A stretch of DNA of 64,000 nt from positions 1 to 64,000 of the forward strand of contig NZ_CABFMQ020000024.1 of assembly GCF_901905185.1 (NCBI RefSeq), given 5' to 3'. Position numbers and translations under genes: made by a program. Position 1 is the stretch's first letter; each line of letters begins with the position of its first letter. The notes under the pieces are model-generated. The model was not told the DNA's origin, did not search any database, and saw nothing but the letters and a program-made list of their open reading frames with translations. This stretch comes from Methylocella tundrae. GTDB lineage: Bacteria; Pseudomonadota; Alphaproteobacteria; Rhizobiales; Beijerinckiaceae. Positions 32,079 to 40,947 of the stretch are shown piece by piece.

Positions 32079-35000
32079 TTAGATGCGCGGCAAGACGGGC
32101 AATCCATCTTCGAAACTCGCCATGCCGACGATGTGGGTGATCCTGCGTCCGTCATCGGAAAGAGGCAAAAGCAGCCTTTCAAAAAAGAACGAGCGGCCCT
32201 GACCCAGGTTGAAATAGGCGTATTCGTAGGCTGGCTTTCCCGAGCGGATGCAGCGGCGATAGGGGCCGTCCTCGGCGCCGACAATCTCCGTTTCGGTCAG
32301 TTCCATCTCCGGCCCTTCAAGACGAAGTCCCATGCGTTCGGTCAAGGCTTTGCCGATCATGATAAAGCGCACGCCCGGAGGGGTCTTTTCATGGTCGACA
32401 TGGGCGATGATGAGATTGTCCTGCGTTTCGCCGCAGCCAAAAGGCATATCGGCGAGCCGCGGAAGGCTTCCGTCCCGATGCAGGTCGATCCAGGCGCTCT
32501 GCAGCTTTTCAAGCGCCTGAGACCGCATGCGCTCGCCGCGCGGGGCTTCCTGAAAGGCGGCGTCGACGACGGCGGAGCGCGGCGCGCGAAGCACCCACAC
32601 GACGCCATCGGGAAAATAATCAAGGCTTGCCGATCCATTCAAGGACTGGCCCGCGACTCGTTGGATCACCGTGGTGCCGAAACCCTTGCGCGCGGGAGGC
32701 GCGACCTGCGGACCGCCGCGCTCGACCCATTTCAACTGGAACACGGCTTCGCCCCCGCTCTCGACTTCGATGTTCCAGCTGATCGACACCTGGCCGGTCT
32801 GATTGGACAATGCGCCATATTTGGCGGCGTTGGTCGAGAGCTCATGCAAAGCCATGCCGATCATCTGCGCCGCGTCGGGTTTCAACCTCAGACCAAGCCC
32901 ATTCATCGAGATGCGCCTTTGGCCGGGCTCCCAATGATGTCCGACCTGCGAAAAAATCAGATCGGTCATCGAGACGCATAGCGAATTATGCTTGGCGAGA
33001 AGATCGTGCGAATTGGCGAGAGCGTGCAGCCTCTCGCTGAATCGCGCGACGAACTCCTCTTTCGAACCGCTGCCTTTGGCGGACTGTCGCAGGATCGACT
33101 CGATGACCGTCAGGAGATTCTTGGAACGATGGGACAATTCGCGCAGAAGAATTGAGGTTTGTTCGTCCTTGCGTTTATGTTCGGTGATGTCATGCCAGAC
33201 TGACACGGCCCCCGTGATCTCTCCGGCGACGACGAGCGGCAGTTCGGCCGCGTCGAAATCATGCCGCAGTCCGCTTGGCGAGGTGATCTGATATTCCTCG
33301 CCCGTGACGACGTCGCCGCCGAGCGCGCGACGCGCCGATAGCACGCCGGGATCGACCGCTTCTCCCGCGGCGTTGCGCACGCTGAGCTGAGCGGCGATGT
33401 GGCGGAAATCGAGTGGGTGGGGCAGGTCCGGCGCAACGCCCCAGACGGCTCGAGCCGCCGCATTGGTTCGCACGATTGTGCCTTGACGGCTGTACACCGT
33501 GACCGGGACATTCAGCGCCTCGAAAATAGCGTCGAGCTCCGCTGTCTGCTGCGCCATCTTGGCGTGCGCCTGCTCCAGTTCGACAAGCACGCGCTTGTCG
33601 GCCGTGATGTCGCGGACCAGCACCGATACGGCGGTCACATCTTCGTTCGAGCCGCGCATCGGCGCGATGCTGAGTAAGACGTCGATCGCCGCGCCGTCGT
33701 GGCGCAAACGCCTCGTCTGACGCCGCACGACCGCGCCCATTTTCGCCGCCTCCAGCAACGCTGTTCTTTCGGAACGAAGCTCTTGCGGCGCGAGGATCAA
33801 ATCGCTGCGCCCGATGATGGCGTCCGCGGGCAGGCCGAAAACGCGTTCGGCGGCGGCGTTCCAGCTGAGAACCACGCCTTCGAGGGTGAGGCTGTAGATA
33901 GCGTCGTCGGTGGCTCCGATGATCGCCGCAAGATGGGCGTTGGCTTCTTCCGAGCGTTTGCGCTCAGTTACGTCAAGCGCCGCGGAGACGATGATTTCGG
34001 CGCCTTCGGGCGAGACGAAAGGCGTGCTGGAATAGACGAGCCAGAAGCGCTCTTCGCCGCTTCTGATCCACACGGAGATTTCTTCGGGCGCAAGCGGTTC
34101 GCGCGCGCCGGCGCGCCGGCGCATGATCTCCAGTCGTTCGTCGGCGGCCTCGCGCGACAGGCGGCGGCCAAGCGTAAACCAGTCGCGCGCGTCGGGAAAA
34201 TCCTTCTGCGTGTAACCGCTCTGTTCGGTGAAGCATTGATTGACGCTGACGATGACGCCGCTCACCGTATGGAGCATGATCGGAATCGGCGCGTCCCTCA
34301 CGATCCAGCGCAGAAACTCCTCACGCCGCCGCAAATCCTGTTGCGCATTTTTCTGGTCGGTGACGTCGAGCATGACGCCGACGCGGCTCGTGGCCTGTCC
34401 ATTCTCGAAGAATGTCCTCCCCTGCAGCGCAACCCAGCGCAGCGCTGCGTCATTTTGGCGGCGAATGCGAAATTCGAGCGCATAAGCGCCGTCGCCGGCC
34501 GGATCGCTTGCGGCGGTGAAGGCGGCCTCCGCCGCTGGTCGATCCTCGTCGAGGACCTGCGCCGCGAGCGATGCGTAGCAGAGGGATTGAGAGAGGTCTT
34601 GGCCCCAGATGGCGGCGGCGCGCGCATCGAGATGATATCGCCGCGTCAACAGGTCGATCTCATAAGTTCCGATGTCCGCCGCGCAGAGGGCAAGCCGCAG
34701 TCTTTCCTCATTCCGCCAGTTCGCGCGGTTCGCGCGGCGCTGTTGCGTAAGATCGCGGATGACGGCCCCGATTTCAGCAAGGAGGCGCATACCGTCCGCA
34801 TTTGTGCCGGCGTCGATTTCGACGGCGACGAGCGCGCCATCCTTGCAGCGCAGAAGGGTTTCAAATTTGACCGCATCGCCGCCGCTCAAAGTCGCGATCG
34901 CAGCGCGGCTTGGCGCGAGCGCTGACTCAGCGATGATCTCATCAATTTTGTGGCCGATGATTTCTTCGCTCGCATAGCCCGTCAGCGACTGAGCCGCGGC

Positions 35001-35081
35001 GTCCCAGCTTAAGATCTCGCCGTTACGGGAGAGGGTGATTGCGGGATCGGTGACTTGCGGGAGCGGCTTGGCGGCGAGCAA
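32079..35081 (-). CDS. Multi-PAS sensor histidine kinase, HWE family, with C-terminal PAS-like domain
   Basis: A 1000-residue soluble-looking sensor kinase with no clear membrane segment. About five PAS domains run along residues 1-635; links such as DVTDQKNAQQ, DVTERKRSEE, DITADKRVLV and DITEHKRKDE mark their ends. The HWE kinase core follows: H651 in LLRELSHRSKNLLTV (phospho-acceptor), ALHELSTNAAKYGALS with N751, WVERGGP with W785 and E787, and GFGTTVIQRVAG. After the ATPase comes a further PAS_5-like domain (about 855-990, GSLPRLADM to ITHIVGMASFED). Start is a TTG at 35081, supported by GAGGAA at 35087-35092. No response regulator is adjacent, so its partner is elsewhere. HWE kinases often feed general-stress or light pathways in Rhizobiales. 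Confidence 0.9.
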   Translation of the reverse strand: MLAAKPLPQVTDPAITLSRNGEILSWDAAAQSLTGYASEEIIGHKIDEIIAESALAPSRAAIATLSGGDAVKFETLLRCKDGALVAVEIDAGTNADGMRLLAEIGAVIRDLTQQRRANRANWRNEERLRLALCAADIGTYEIDLLTRRYHLDARAAAIWGQDLSQSLCYASLAAQVLDEDRPAAEAAFTAASDPAGDGAYALEFRIRRQNDAALRWVALQGRTFFENGQATSRVGVMLDVTDQKNAQQDLRRREEFLRWIVRDAPIPIMLHTVSGVIVSVNQCFTEQSGYTQKDFPDARDWFTLGRRLSREAADERLEIMRRRAGAREPLAPEEISVWIRSGEERFWLVYSSTPFVSPEGAEIIVSAALDVTERKRSEEANAHLAAIIGATDDAIYSLTLEGVVLSWNAAAERVFGLPADAIIGRSDLILAPQELRSERTALLEAAKMGAVVRRQTRRLRHDGAAIDVLLSIAPMRGSNEDVTAVSVLVRDITADKRVLVELEQAHAKMAQQTAELDAIFEALNVPVTVYSRQGTIVRTNAAARAVWGVAPDLPHPLDFRHIAAQLSVRNAAGEAVDPGVLSARRALGGDVVTGEEYQITSPSGLRHDFDAAELPLVVAGEITGAVSVWHDITEHKRKDEQTSILLRELSHRSKNLLTVIESILRQSAKGSGSKEEFVARFSERLHALANSHDLLAKHNSLCVSMTDLIFSQVGHHWEPGQRRISMNGLGLRLKPDAAQMIGMALHELSTNAAKYGALSNQTGQVSISWNIEVESGGEAVFQLKWVERGGPQVAPPARKGFGTTVIQRVAGQSLNGSASLDYFPDGVVWVLRAPRSAVVDAAFQEAPRGERMRSQALEKLQSAWIDLHRDGSLPRLADMPFGCGETQDNLIIAHVDHEKTPPGVRFIMIGKALTERMGLRLEGPEMELTETEIVGAEDGPYRRCIRSGKPAYEYAYFNLGQGRSFFFERLLLPLSDDGRRITHIVGMASFEDGLPVLPRI

Positions 35082-35086
35082 GTTCT

Positions 35087-35092
35087 TTCCTC
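35087..35092 (-). promoter_or_regulatory. Ribosome binding site for the TTG start of the HWE kinase
   Basis: GAGGAA on the reverse strand, 5 nt before TTG 35081. It supports a non-ATG start. Confidence 0.55.
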
Positions 35093-35585
35093 TGCTGACC
35101 TGCGAAAGCGCCGGGCGGCGTCATCGCAGACGCGGCGCGGCTTGAGGCGTCATCCATTTCTTTAGTATTATAGCATGCAGTCGCCAGAGGCTTCTGCAAT
35201 CATTGCGGTTGATCGTCGGCTGCGATTTTTGCACAGCTTGAGGCTTTCGGCTATGCGGTCGCGGTCGATGAACCTTTGCCGCGGCAACACGTTGGGAGGG
35301 TGAACGTCGCTATCCCGAGCCGATAGCTGCGCCCAGGCCGGCTCCAATCCAGCCGTCATGGGTGCACCATGGTGCGCTAGGCTGTCTCTCTCGTAAAGCT
35401 CCGAGGATCAGCGCCCGGAGGCGAACTCAACCCCGTGTTGCTGATTTATACGGGCGGCCCGTATTTCTCAGAAAATGTGTGCCGGAGCGGACGTCCGCGT
35501 GTTCGCCGCGACTTGCGCTTCCCTGCGTTTCGGGATTTCGAAACAATATTGGGCGGTTCGTCTAGCCAAGATTGTGGAATGTCAG
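35093..35585. other. Divergent promoter region between the kinase and the Crp-type regulator
   Basis: About 500 nt without a supported gene between two divergent genes. It holds a 12-bp perfect palindrome GCACCATGGTGC (35364-35375) and a small hairpin GCTATC/GATAGC (35309-35327). Either might be an operator, but palindromes of this size are expected by chance in a window this long. No promoter boxes could be fixed. Confidence 0.4.
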
Positions 35586-36356
35586 ATGAAAAATCATCAT
35601 TTGCGGCGCATCAGCGGAAACGAAGGGACATTCGAAGAGAACAATTCCCTTCTCGCGAGATTATCCGTAATTGATCTGGAGTTGATGGCTCCGCACCTCC
35701 AAAAAATCAGTCTCCTGAAAGGCCAAGTCTTGTTTGAACCGGGAGAAGATGTCGAGCATTGTTATTTTCCTGCGAAAGGTTGCATGCTTTCGCTGGTCAT
35801 TCATCCTCCGGAAGGCAAATCGATCGAGGTTGCAAATATCGGCTTTGAAGGCGCTTTGGGCGGCATCGTCAGCGCCGGCTACAAACCCGCCTTCACCCGC
35901 GCGGTCGTGCAGATTGCCGGCGATGGGCGGCGCATCTCCCTCGATCGGCTGGATGCGCTGAAGGGACGGTCTCCTGCGATTCGAGACTTGTTCACGCGAT
36001 ACGCCGACGCTCTGCTGGCGCAGGTTCTTCAATCGGTTGCCTGCAACGCCCTCCATTCTCTTGAGGAACGTTGCTGTCGCTGGCTTTTGATGGCGCGCGA
36101 ATCCATGGGCGCCAGCGATGTCGCGGTGACGCATGAACTTCTGGCGGAGATGCTCGGCGTCCAGCGCACCTATGTCACCGCCATAGTGCGCGGTTTACAA
36201 AGCCGCGGAATCATCAAATTGCAGCGCGGACTGATCAGGATAGAAGAGCCCGCCGGCCTGAGGGGGTTGGCCTGTGGATGCTACGATGACGTGCAACGTC
36301 ATTTCAGCTGCGTTCTGCCGCCCATCGGGGACTTAAGGGGCGGGCTATCCCCTTAG
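35586..36356 (+). CDS. Crp/Fnr family transcriptional regulator
   Basis: A 256-residue regulator with a cyclic-nucleotide-binding-like beta-barrel (about residues 25-140; LLKGQVLFEPGEDVEHCYFPAKGCMLSLV) and a C-terminal winged-helix domain (about 155-230). The recognition region VTHELLAEMLGVQRTYVTAIVRGLQSRGIIKLQRG is a clear Crp-type HTH. The barrel lacks the RxxxGE-type phosphate cassette of true cAMP binders and there is no N-terminal Fnr cysteine cluster, so the signal is unknown. ATG 35586 is chosen; the frame is open to 35475 but that extension is not family-like. It resembles rhizobial Crp-like genes that respond to stress or redox cues; this is an inference. Confidence 0.85.
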   Translation: MKNHHLRRISGNEGTFEENNSLLARLSVIDLELMAPHLQKISLLKGQVLFEPGEDVEHCYFPAKGCMLSLVIHPPEGKSIEVANIGFEGALGGIVSAGYKPAFTRAVVQIAGDGRRISLDRLDALKGRSPAIRDLFTRYADALLAQVLQSVACNALHSLEERCCRWLLMARESMGASDVAVTHELLAEMLGVQRTYVTAIVRGLQSRGIIKLQRGLIRIEEPAGLRGLACGCYDDVQRHFSCVLPPIGDLRGGLSP

Positions 36357-36542
36357 TAATTCCGCGAATTGGGGCCAATCGCTTGCCTTAGGCGGCCGGT
36401 CGGCGCTACGTTGAAAACGGCGTCGGCCTTCTGTCTCGGGGGTGAGCCGACGCGGCATCAAATTGTTATGTTTGGAGGGTAAGGTTCGTTTCCGGTTGGC
36501 CGGGTGGTTTGATCGCCCCAGTCACGAAAGGCATTGTCGCGC

Positions 36543-37190
36543 ATGATTGAGGAAGCCTCGATCATCAATGGAACCAACGCAGAGCTTGAGCTTGGAGAGC
36601 TTGTCCCGGGCAGCGGCGAGCCCTCGCAGCTGGACGCCGGACGATGCGCGACACTCTGGGCGTCGTCGAAGCAGCGGCTTTCGGCGGCGGACCTTGTGGC
36701 GGTCCATTTCTTTTCGCGCTCCGTCAAATGGAGAATCGGCCGCACCTCCGCAGTCGTCATCAGCAAGCTTGGCAATGGCTGGCTCTATCCGATTCTGGCG
36801 CTGATCATCTTCGGACACTTCGGCGAGAAGGCGATTCGCGTCATTCTGGCCGCAGGTCTCAACGCCGGGCTGCTGCACTGCCTCTATCCGGCCATCAAGC
36901 GCTACATCGGGCGGCCGCGCCCGTTCCGGACGGACGCCCGGCTATCGTCGCTGTTCGGCGTGCTCGACGAGCATTCCTTCCCGAGCGGCCACGCTATGAC
37001 CCTCTCCGGCGTCCTGGTGCCAATCGTCCTTGCGTGGCCCGACTGCCTCAGCGTCGCCGCGGCGCTGATGCTTCTGATGGGCTGGGCGCGGATTGCTTCA
37101 GGGCATCACTATCCGAGCGACATTTGCGCCGGCGCGGCGCTGGGCTTCATCCTCGCCTATCCTCTTTCGGCCTGGGCGCTCTCAATCTGA
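36543..37190 (+). CDS. PAP2-family phosphatase, membrane-bound
   Basis: A 215-residue integral membrane phosphatase. All three PAP2 motifs are present: KRYIGRPRPF (K-x6-RP), SFPSGHAMT (PSGH with the catalytic-proton His) and RIASGHHYPSDICAGA (the SR-x5-H-x3-D type motif with the nucleophile His and its Asp; here the serine-arginine pair reads A-R-I-A-S). Hydrophobic helices flank them. Such enzymes dephosphorylate lipids such as undecaprenyl pyrophosphate, phosphatidic acid or lipid A intermediates; which one is unclear. The chosen ATG is at 36543; an in-frame TTG at 36534 adds three residues. It is a single gene, convergent with the Nudix gene. Confidence 0.87.
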   Translation: MIEEASIINGTNAELELGELVPGSGEPSQLDAGRCATLWASSKQRLSAADLVAVHFFSRSVKWRIGRTSAVVISKLGNGWLYPILALIIFGHFGEKAIRVILAAGLNAGLLHCLYPAIKRYIGRPRPFRTDARLSSLFGVLDEHSFPSGHAMTLSGVLVPIVLAWPDCLSVAAALMLLMGWARIASGHHYPSDICAGAALGFILAYPLSAWALSI

Positions 37191-37267
37191 TGGTCGCCGC
37201 CAGTTTGGACGCCATTCCCAAGGCTATTGCGTCCAAAGTCTCAAATCCCACTTTTCAGGATCACGCC

Positions 37268-37789
37268 CTAACCGCTGAGTTCGGAGCTTAACTCGGCCTT
37301 GACCATTGCCTTGCGGCGCAAGCCGGCCTTCGACGACATTTTTTCGACGAAGCGGCCAATCAGCGTCTGTAAGCCTACGTCATTGACGGCGGCTTGCGCC
37401 TCCGCGGGCGCAAACCAGCGCACGGAGCGGTGCGAGGCCTCCGGCCAATCCTTCATCTGCTGCTTGACGTTTAGCGGGTAGAGCTTGACGTCGCATAATT
37501 GGTTCGGCGCGCCTTCAAGGGTTTTCTGGAAACGAAACGAGCCGATCGATTTCTCGGCGATGGAGCCTCGGATCCCTGCTTCCTCAAAGGCCTCACGAGC
37601 TGCCGATTTCGGCGGCTTCAGGCCCTTGATCGGATCGCCCTTCGGGATGATCCAGCGCTTGCTTCGCTTTGTCGTGATCAGGAGAATTTCAAGGGTTCCC
37701 GCAGCGGTAAAGCGATAGGGCAATGCGCCATATTGAACGGCAGCCGGCGAATTCGCGGGTAGGCCTTCTTGCGCATTGAGTTTACCCAA
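37268..37789 (-). CDS. Nudix hydrolase with variant Nudix box
   Basis: A 173-residue protein with an alpha/beta Nudix fold. The box is seen as G-D-P-I-K-G-L-K-P-P-K-S-A-A-R-E-A-F-E-E-A-G-I: the metal-binding REAFEEAGI half is intact, but the first conserved Glu of the canonical Gx5Ex7REUxEExGU pattern is Leu. Rhizobial relatives with a similar 'KGxPxxGxKPxxAAxxEAFEEAG' sequence exist as I recall, so it may be a family feature rather than a defect. Likely substrates are diphosphoinositol-type or nucleoside diphosphate compounds. The start is TTG 37789: AGGAGG at 37798-37803 is 8 nt away, whereas the in-frame GTG 37798 would overlap the ribosome site itself. Confidence 0.8.
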   Translation of the reverse strand: MGKLNAQEGLPANSPAAVQYGALPYRFTAAGTLEILLITTKRSKRWIIPKGDPIKGLKPPKSAAREAFEEAGIRGSIAEKSIGSFRFQKTLEGAPNQLCDVKLYPLNVKQQMKDWPEASHRSVRWFAPAEAQAAVNDVGLQTLIGRFVEKMSSKAGLRRKAMVKAELSSELSG

Positions 37790-37797
37790 TTCGTTCA

Positions 37798-37803
37798 CCT
37801 CCT
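37798..37803 (-). promoter_or_regulatory. Ribosome binding site deciding the Nudix start
   Basis: AGGAGG on the reverse strand. The in-frame GTG at 37798 overlaps it, leaving TTG 37789, 8 nt downstream, as the properly spaced start. Confidence 0.65.
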
Positions 37804-38133
37804 AATTAAATAAATCTTGCTAATTAAAGGGCCAGGTCGGCTCCTGTATCAACGTCACTGCCTTTCCTTTTGCTAAGCTAGGACTGAGGCTATAGTGGCC
37901 GCCTCAAAGCTGGGCGGAAGAATTCATTTGCGACTTGCAAGCTGATATTACAATGGAAACTTTTGTAATTCATTCAACTCTTTGGTCGATTTTCCCATTT
38001 TTCCCCTGGAAAATCCAGATGGCGACCCGCTGAAGAAAGCCCGCGGCAATGCAGACGCCGCCGCGAAATAGTCAGCAACCAAATCATGCGCTCATCGTTA
38101 GAGATGGACTTTAACAAGAAAAGGAGGAACGTG
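37804..38133. other. AT-rich intergenic region with possible promoter elements
   Basis: About 330 nt without a gene between the Nudix gene and a small exported protein. It is less GC-rich than its surroundings. It contains an inverted repeat ATTACAA (37947-37953) and TTGTAAT (37963-37969), a possible EcfG-type promoter at 38075-38099, and AAGGAGG at 38121-38127. Confidence 0.45.
38075..38099 (+). promoter_or_regulatory. Possible EcfG-type (general stress) promoter
   Basis: GCAAC (38075-38079), 16 nt, CGTT (38096-38099). The alphaproteobacterial general-stress sigma factor prefers GGAAC-N16/17-CGTT, so this has one mismatch. It lies 35 nt before the ATG of the small exported protein. Weak evidence by motif alone. 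Confidence 0.25.
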
Positions 38134-38394
38134 ATGTCCTTACGTCTTTTAACGGGCATTTCCGCCGCCGCGCTGCTTTTTGGTGGTGTCGCGATGGCGC
38201 AGACAAGTGGAACGACGTCCGGAACGGCGGCTGGCAAGAATGTCGAGCCGAGCGCTGCGACCCAAAAACAAGAAGGCCGCTCCGCTGACGAGATGCAGAC
38301 GCCGTCCGGGGCAGGGGCGCCCGGCGTCGAGGCAAAGCCCGGCTCGCAATCCGGCGCGATGCCAAAAAGCAATATGGACTCGAACAGCAAGTAA
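38134..38394 (+). CDS. Small exported low-complexity protein
   Basis: An 86-residue protein with a clear signal peptide (MSLRLLTGISAAALLFGGVAMAQ) and a disordered-looking mature chain rich in Ser, Thr, Gly, Ala, Gln and Lys (TSGTTSGTAAGKNVEPS to MDSNSK). AAGGAGG at 38121-38127, 6 nt before the ATG, fixes the start and predicts strong translation. No domain is recognised. Similar short secreted proteins are common in Rhizobiales and some belong to the general-stress response. A possible EcfG-type promoter lies just upstream. Confidence 0.65.
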   Translation: MSLRLLTGISAAALLFGGVAMAQTSGTTSGTAAGKNVEPSAATQKQEGRSADEMQTPSGAGAPGVEAKPGSQSGAMPKSNMDSNSK

Positions 38395-38414
38395 GGCGCC
38401 CGCTATAGATCACG

Positions 38415-38444
38415 ATGATTTTGGACTGCTAAGTCCAAAATCAT
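38415..38444. terminator. Perfect 13-bp palindrome with 4-nt loop
   Basis: ATGATTTTGGACT (38415-38427), GCTA, AGTCCAAAATCAT (38432-38444). It lies between two convergent genes and can fold on either strand, so it is a good bidirectional terminator candidate, though it could also be a dispersed intergenic repeat. Confidence 0.55.
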
Positions 38445-38523
38445 GAGAGGCGATGGATGCCCAAGGTTGGCGCATGATGGCGGTCCGAAAAGCCCCCAAC
38501 TTTTCGTTATCATGCTATAGCCT

Positions 38524-39021
38524 TCAGCTGAAGCCGCTTCGGCGCAAACGCACAATGGCGAGATCGAGCGCCGACAGAAACGCCGATCGGTCTCGCGAAG
38601 AAAATGGCTTTGGGCCGCCGGTGATCTCGCCCTGCGAGCGCAATGCGTCGAGAAGATTGCGGGTGGCGAGCGCCTCGCCAACCGAGGCCTGCGTGAAGGC
38701 CTTGCCGGTAGGCGCGATAACGTCCGCGTTTGCTTTGACGCATCGGCTTGCGAGCGGAATATCCGAGGTGATGACGATGGCGCCGCGCGCCGCACGGCCC
38801 GCGATCCAGTCGTCGGCGGCGTCCGGCGTCGCATCCACAAGGATGCGCTTGATCCAATCCTCGCGGGGCGTCGCGATATAGCTATTGGCGACGACGAAGA
38901 CCTTGAGCTTATGCCGTTCAGCGACCCGGTAAATCTCTGTTTTAACGGGACAGGCGTCAGCGTCGATATAGATCTCGATCGCATTTTGGGCGTCTTCCGC
39001 CACGTTTTGAGCGGCAGGCAC
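38524..39021 (-). CDS. YaiI/YqxD family protein (DUF188, NYN-like)
   Basis: A 165-residue protein of the UPF0178/YaiI family. The family start is plain: [23 protein letters not shown], with the conserved DADACPVK; later come [23 protein letters not shown] and [10 protein letters not shown]. The acidic residues resemble a PIN/NYN nuclease-like fold, but no activity has been assigned to the family. The start is GTG 39021, 3 nt after the helicase stop, with AAGGAA about 7 nt upstream, so it is cotranscribed with the RNA helicase. This suggests a role in RNA metabolism, inferred only from context. Confidence 0.88.
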   Translation of the reverse strand: MPAAQNVAEDAQNAIEIYIDADACPVKTEIYRVAERHKLKVFVVANSYIATPREDWIKRILVDATPDAADDWIAGRAARGAIVITSDIPLASRCVKANADVIAPTGKAFTQASVGEALATRNLLDALRSQGEITGGPKPFSSRDRSAFLSALDLAIVRLRRSGFS

Positions 39022-39024
39022 CGT

Positions 39025-40734
39025 CTATTCCTTCGGGCGCTTGCCGCGCGGCGCCCTGTCCGGCGCAGCGTTCCGGTCGAAGGCGCGCGCGCCGCGCGGT
39101 TTCTCGGGAGCCCTCTCCGCTCCTTCCGCAGCCAGTTCAATGCGAATCGGATCGCCGTCAGGACGACCGACATTCGCGAGAAACTGCTTGGCGACGCTCT
39201 CAGACACCTCGAATTTTGTCTCGCGCTCGAAGATTCTGATCGCGCCAATATCCTGTTTCGTAATTTTGCCGCGCCGGCACAGCATGGGCAAAAGCCATTT
39301 CGGGTCGGCGTTCTTTTTCGCTCCAATATCGAGCCTGAACCAGACGCCTTGCGAACGCGAGCGCGGGCCTGACGGGCGCTCGAATCCCTTGCCCTCGCGC
39401 GGCGCCCGTGGCTCACGGCCCTGGCCGGGGTCCTGGACCTCTTCGGGGGCCGGAAGGCGGGAGCGATAAACGCGAACGAGCGCCGCTGCTATATCTTCGG
39501 CGGATCGTTCGTCGAGCAACGCTCGCGCCATGACGCGATCTTCGTCACTGCTTGACTCTGTCAGCAGCGGATCGCGCAGCAGGCGTTCCTGGTCGAGCTT
39601 GCGAATTTCGTCGGCGGATGGCGGCCCGCTCCAGACCGGCTGAACGCCCGCGATCGCCATTAACTGTTCCGCGCGCCGCCGGCGTGAATTCGGAATGAGC
39701 AGAACGCTGACGCCCTTGCGCCCGGCGCGGCCCGTGCGTCCGCTGCGGTGCTGCAGGATTTCGGCGTCATGGGGAAGTTCGGCGTGAATGACGAGGGCAA
39801 GGCCCGGCAGGTCAATGCCGCGCGCAGCCACGTCGGTCGCGACGCAGACCCGCGCGCGTCCGTCGCGCAGAGCCTGAAGCGCGTGGTTGCGCTCGTTCTG
39901 ACTCAGTTCTCCAGACAGCAAGACAGCCGAGAAGCCGCGTTCCAGCAGGATCGCCTGAAGGTGACGCACGGCTTCTCTCGTATTGCAGAACACAAGCGCG
40001 CTCGGCGCCTCGAGGAGGCGGAGCACATTGACGACGGCGTGTTCGATCTCGTTCGGCGCGACGCGGATGGCGCGATACTCGATATCGGCGTGTCCGCTCT
40101 CGCCGCTCGCGACTTCGATGCGCGTCGCAGCGTGCTGAAATCGATTGGCGAGGCTGGCGATTCCCTTCGGCAAGGTCGCGGAAAACAGGAGCGTGCGCCG
40201 CTCCTTCGGCGTCGTTTCAAGGATGAACTCAAGGTCCTCGCGAAAGCCGAGATCGAGCATTTCGTCGGCTTCGTCGAGGACGACGGCCTTCAGTTTCGAG
40301 ACGTCGAGCGCCCCGCGTTCGATATGGTCGCGAAGGCGCCCGGGCGTTCCGACCACGATATGCGCCCCCGCGGCGAGATCGCGCCGCTCGCGCCTCGGCT
40401 CCATGCCGCCAACGCAGCAAATCACGCGCGCGCCGGCGTATTGGTAGAGCCAGGCAAGCTCGCGCTGAACCTGAAGCGCAAGCTCGCGCGTCGGCGCAAT
40501 GATCAGAGCCAACGGCTCGGCCGCTTGACCGAGCCTTTCGGCCTCGGCGATGAGATTGGGGGCGATCGCCAGACCGTAGGCGACGGTCTTGCCTGATCCC
40601 GTCTGCGCAGAGACGAGAAGGTCGCGGTTCGCGGCGTTGGCCTCCAGCACCGCTGTCTGAACGGGCGTCGCAGACTCATAGTTTCGCTCAGCAAGCGCGC
40701 GCGCCAGCGACGGGATGGTTGATAGAAACGCCAA
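39025..40734 (-). CDS. DEAD-box RNA helicase with DbpA RNA-binding domain
   Basis: ATP-dependent RNA helicase of 569 residues. The Q-motif region (ERNYESATPVQTAVL) precedes motif I AQTGSGKT (43-50), Ia PTRELALQ, II DEAD (154-157), III SAT (185-187), and the second RecA domain with V ATDVAARGIDLPG and VI HRSGRTGRAG. A linker rich in charged residues and Gly/Arg leads to a DbpA-type C-terminal domain (about 480-540, WFRLDIGAKKNADPKWLLPMLCRRGKITKQDIGAI), which in E. coli DbpA binds 23S rRNA hairpin 92. The tail is basic (DRAPRGKRPKE). Likely role: large-subunit ribosome assembly. It is the first gene of a two-gene operon with the YaiI gene. Confidence 0.93.
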   Translation of the reverse strand: MAFLSTIPSLARALAERNYESATPVQTAVLEANAANRDLLVSAQTGSGKTVAYGLAIAPNLIAEAERLGQAAEPLALIIAPTRELALQVQRELAWLYQYAGARVICCVGGMEPRRERRDLAAGAHIVVGTPGRLRDHIERGALDVSKLKAVVLDEADEMLDLGFREDLEFILETTPKERRTLLFSATLPKGIASLANRFQHAATRIEVASGESGHADIEYRAIRVAPNEIEHAVVNVLRLLEAPSALVFCNTREAVRHLQAILLERGFSAVLLSGELSQNERNHALQALRDGRARVCVATDVAARGIDLPGLALVIHAELPHDAEILQHRSGRTGRAGRKGVSVLLIPNSRRRRAEQLMAIAGVQPVWSGPPSADEIRKLDQERLLRDPLLTESSSDEDRVMARALLDERSAEDIAAALVRVYRSRLPAPEEVQDPGQGREPRAPREGKGFERPSGPRSRSQGVWFRLDIGAKKNADPKWLLPMLCRRGKITKQDIGAIRIFERETKFEVSESVAKQFLANVGRPDGDPIRIELAAEGAERAPEKPRGARAFDRNAAPDRAPRGKRPKE

Positions 40735-40947
40735 GTCGCCGATTACCCTTCAAAACAGAGAATGCGCCGCCACGGACGCTCCCGAAGGCTGCTGCGCCCC
40801 GGCGATCCTGCGTCATACGTCGAATTTGCGCAAAGCGCCAATCTGTCCTCCGCGAGCGCGCAAATTCAATCTCGCCGCCCGGGGCGGCGCCGGCGTTCAG
40901 CGAGCGCTGATATGGTAAAGCTAACGATCGCTCGCAGGGGGGCGGCG

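Noticed and set aside
35364-35375. 12-bp perfect palindrome GCACCATGGTGC upstream of the Crp-type gene
   Set aside because: A perfect 12-mer palindrome is expected many times by chance in 64 kb; no second copy was seen nearby.
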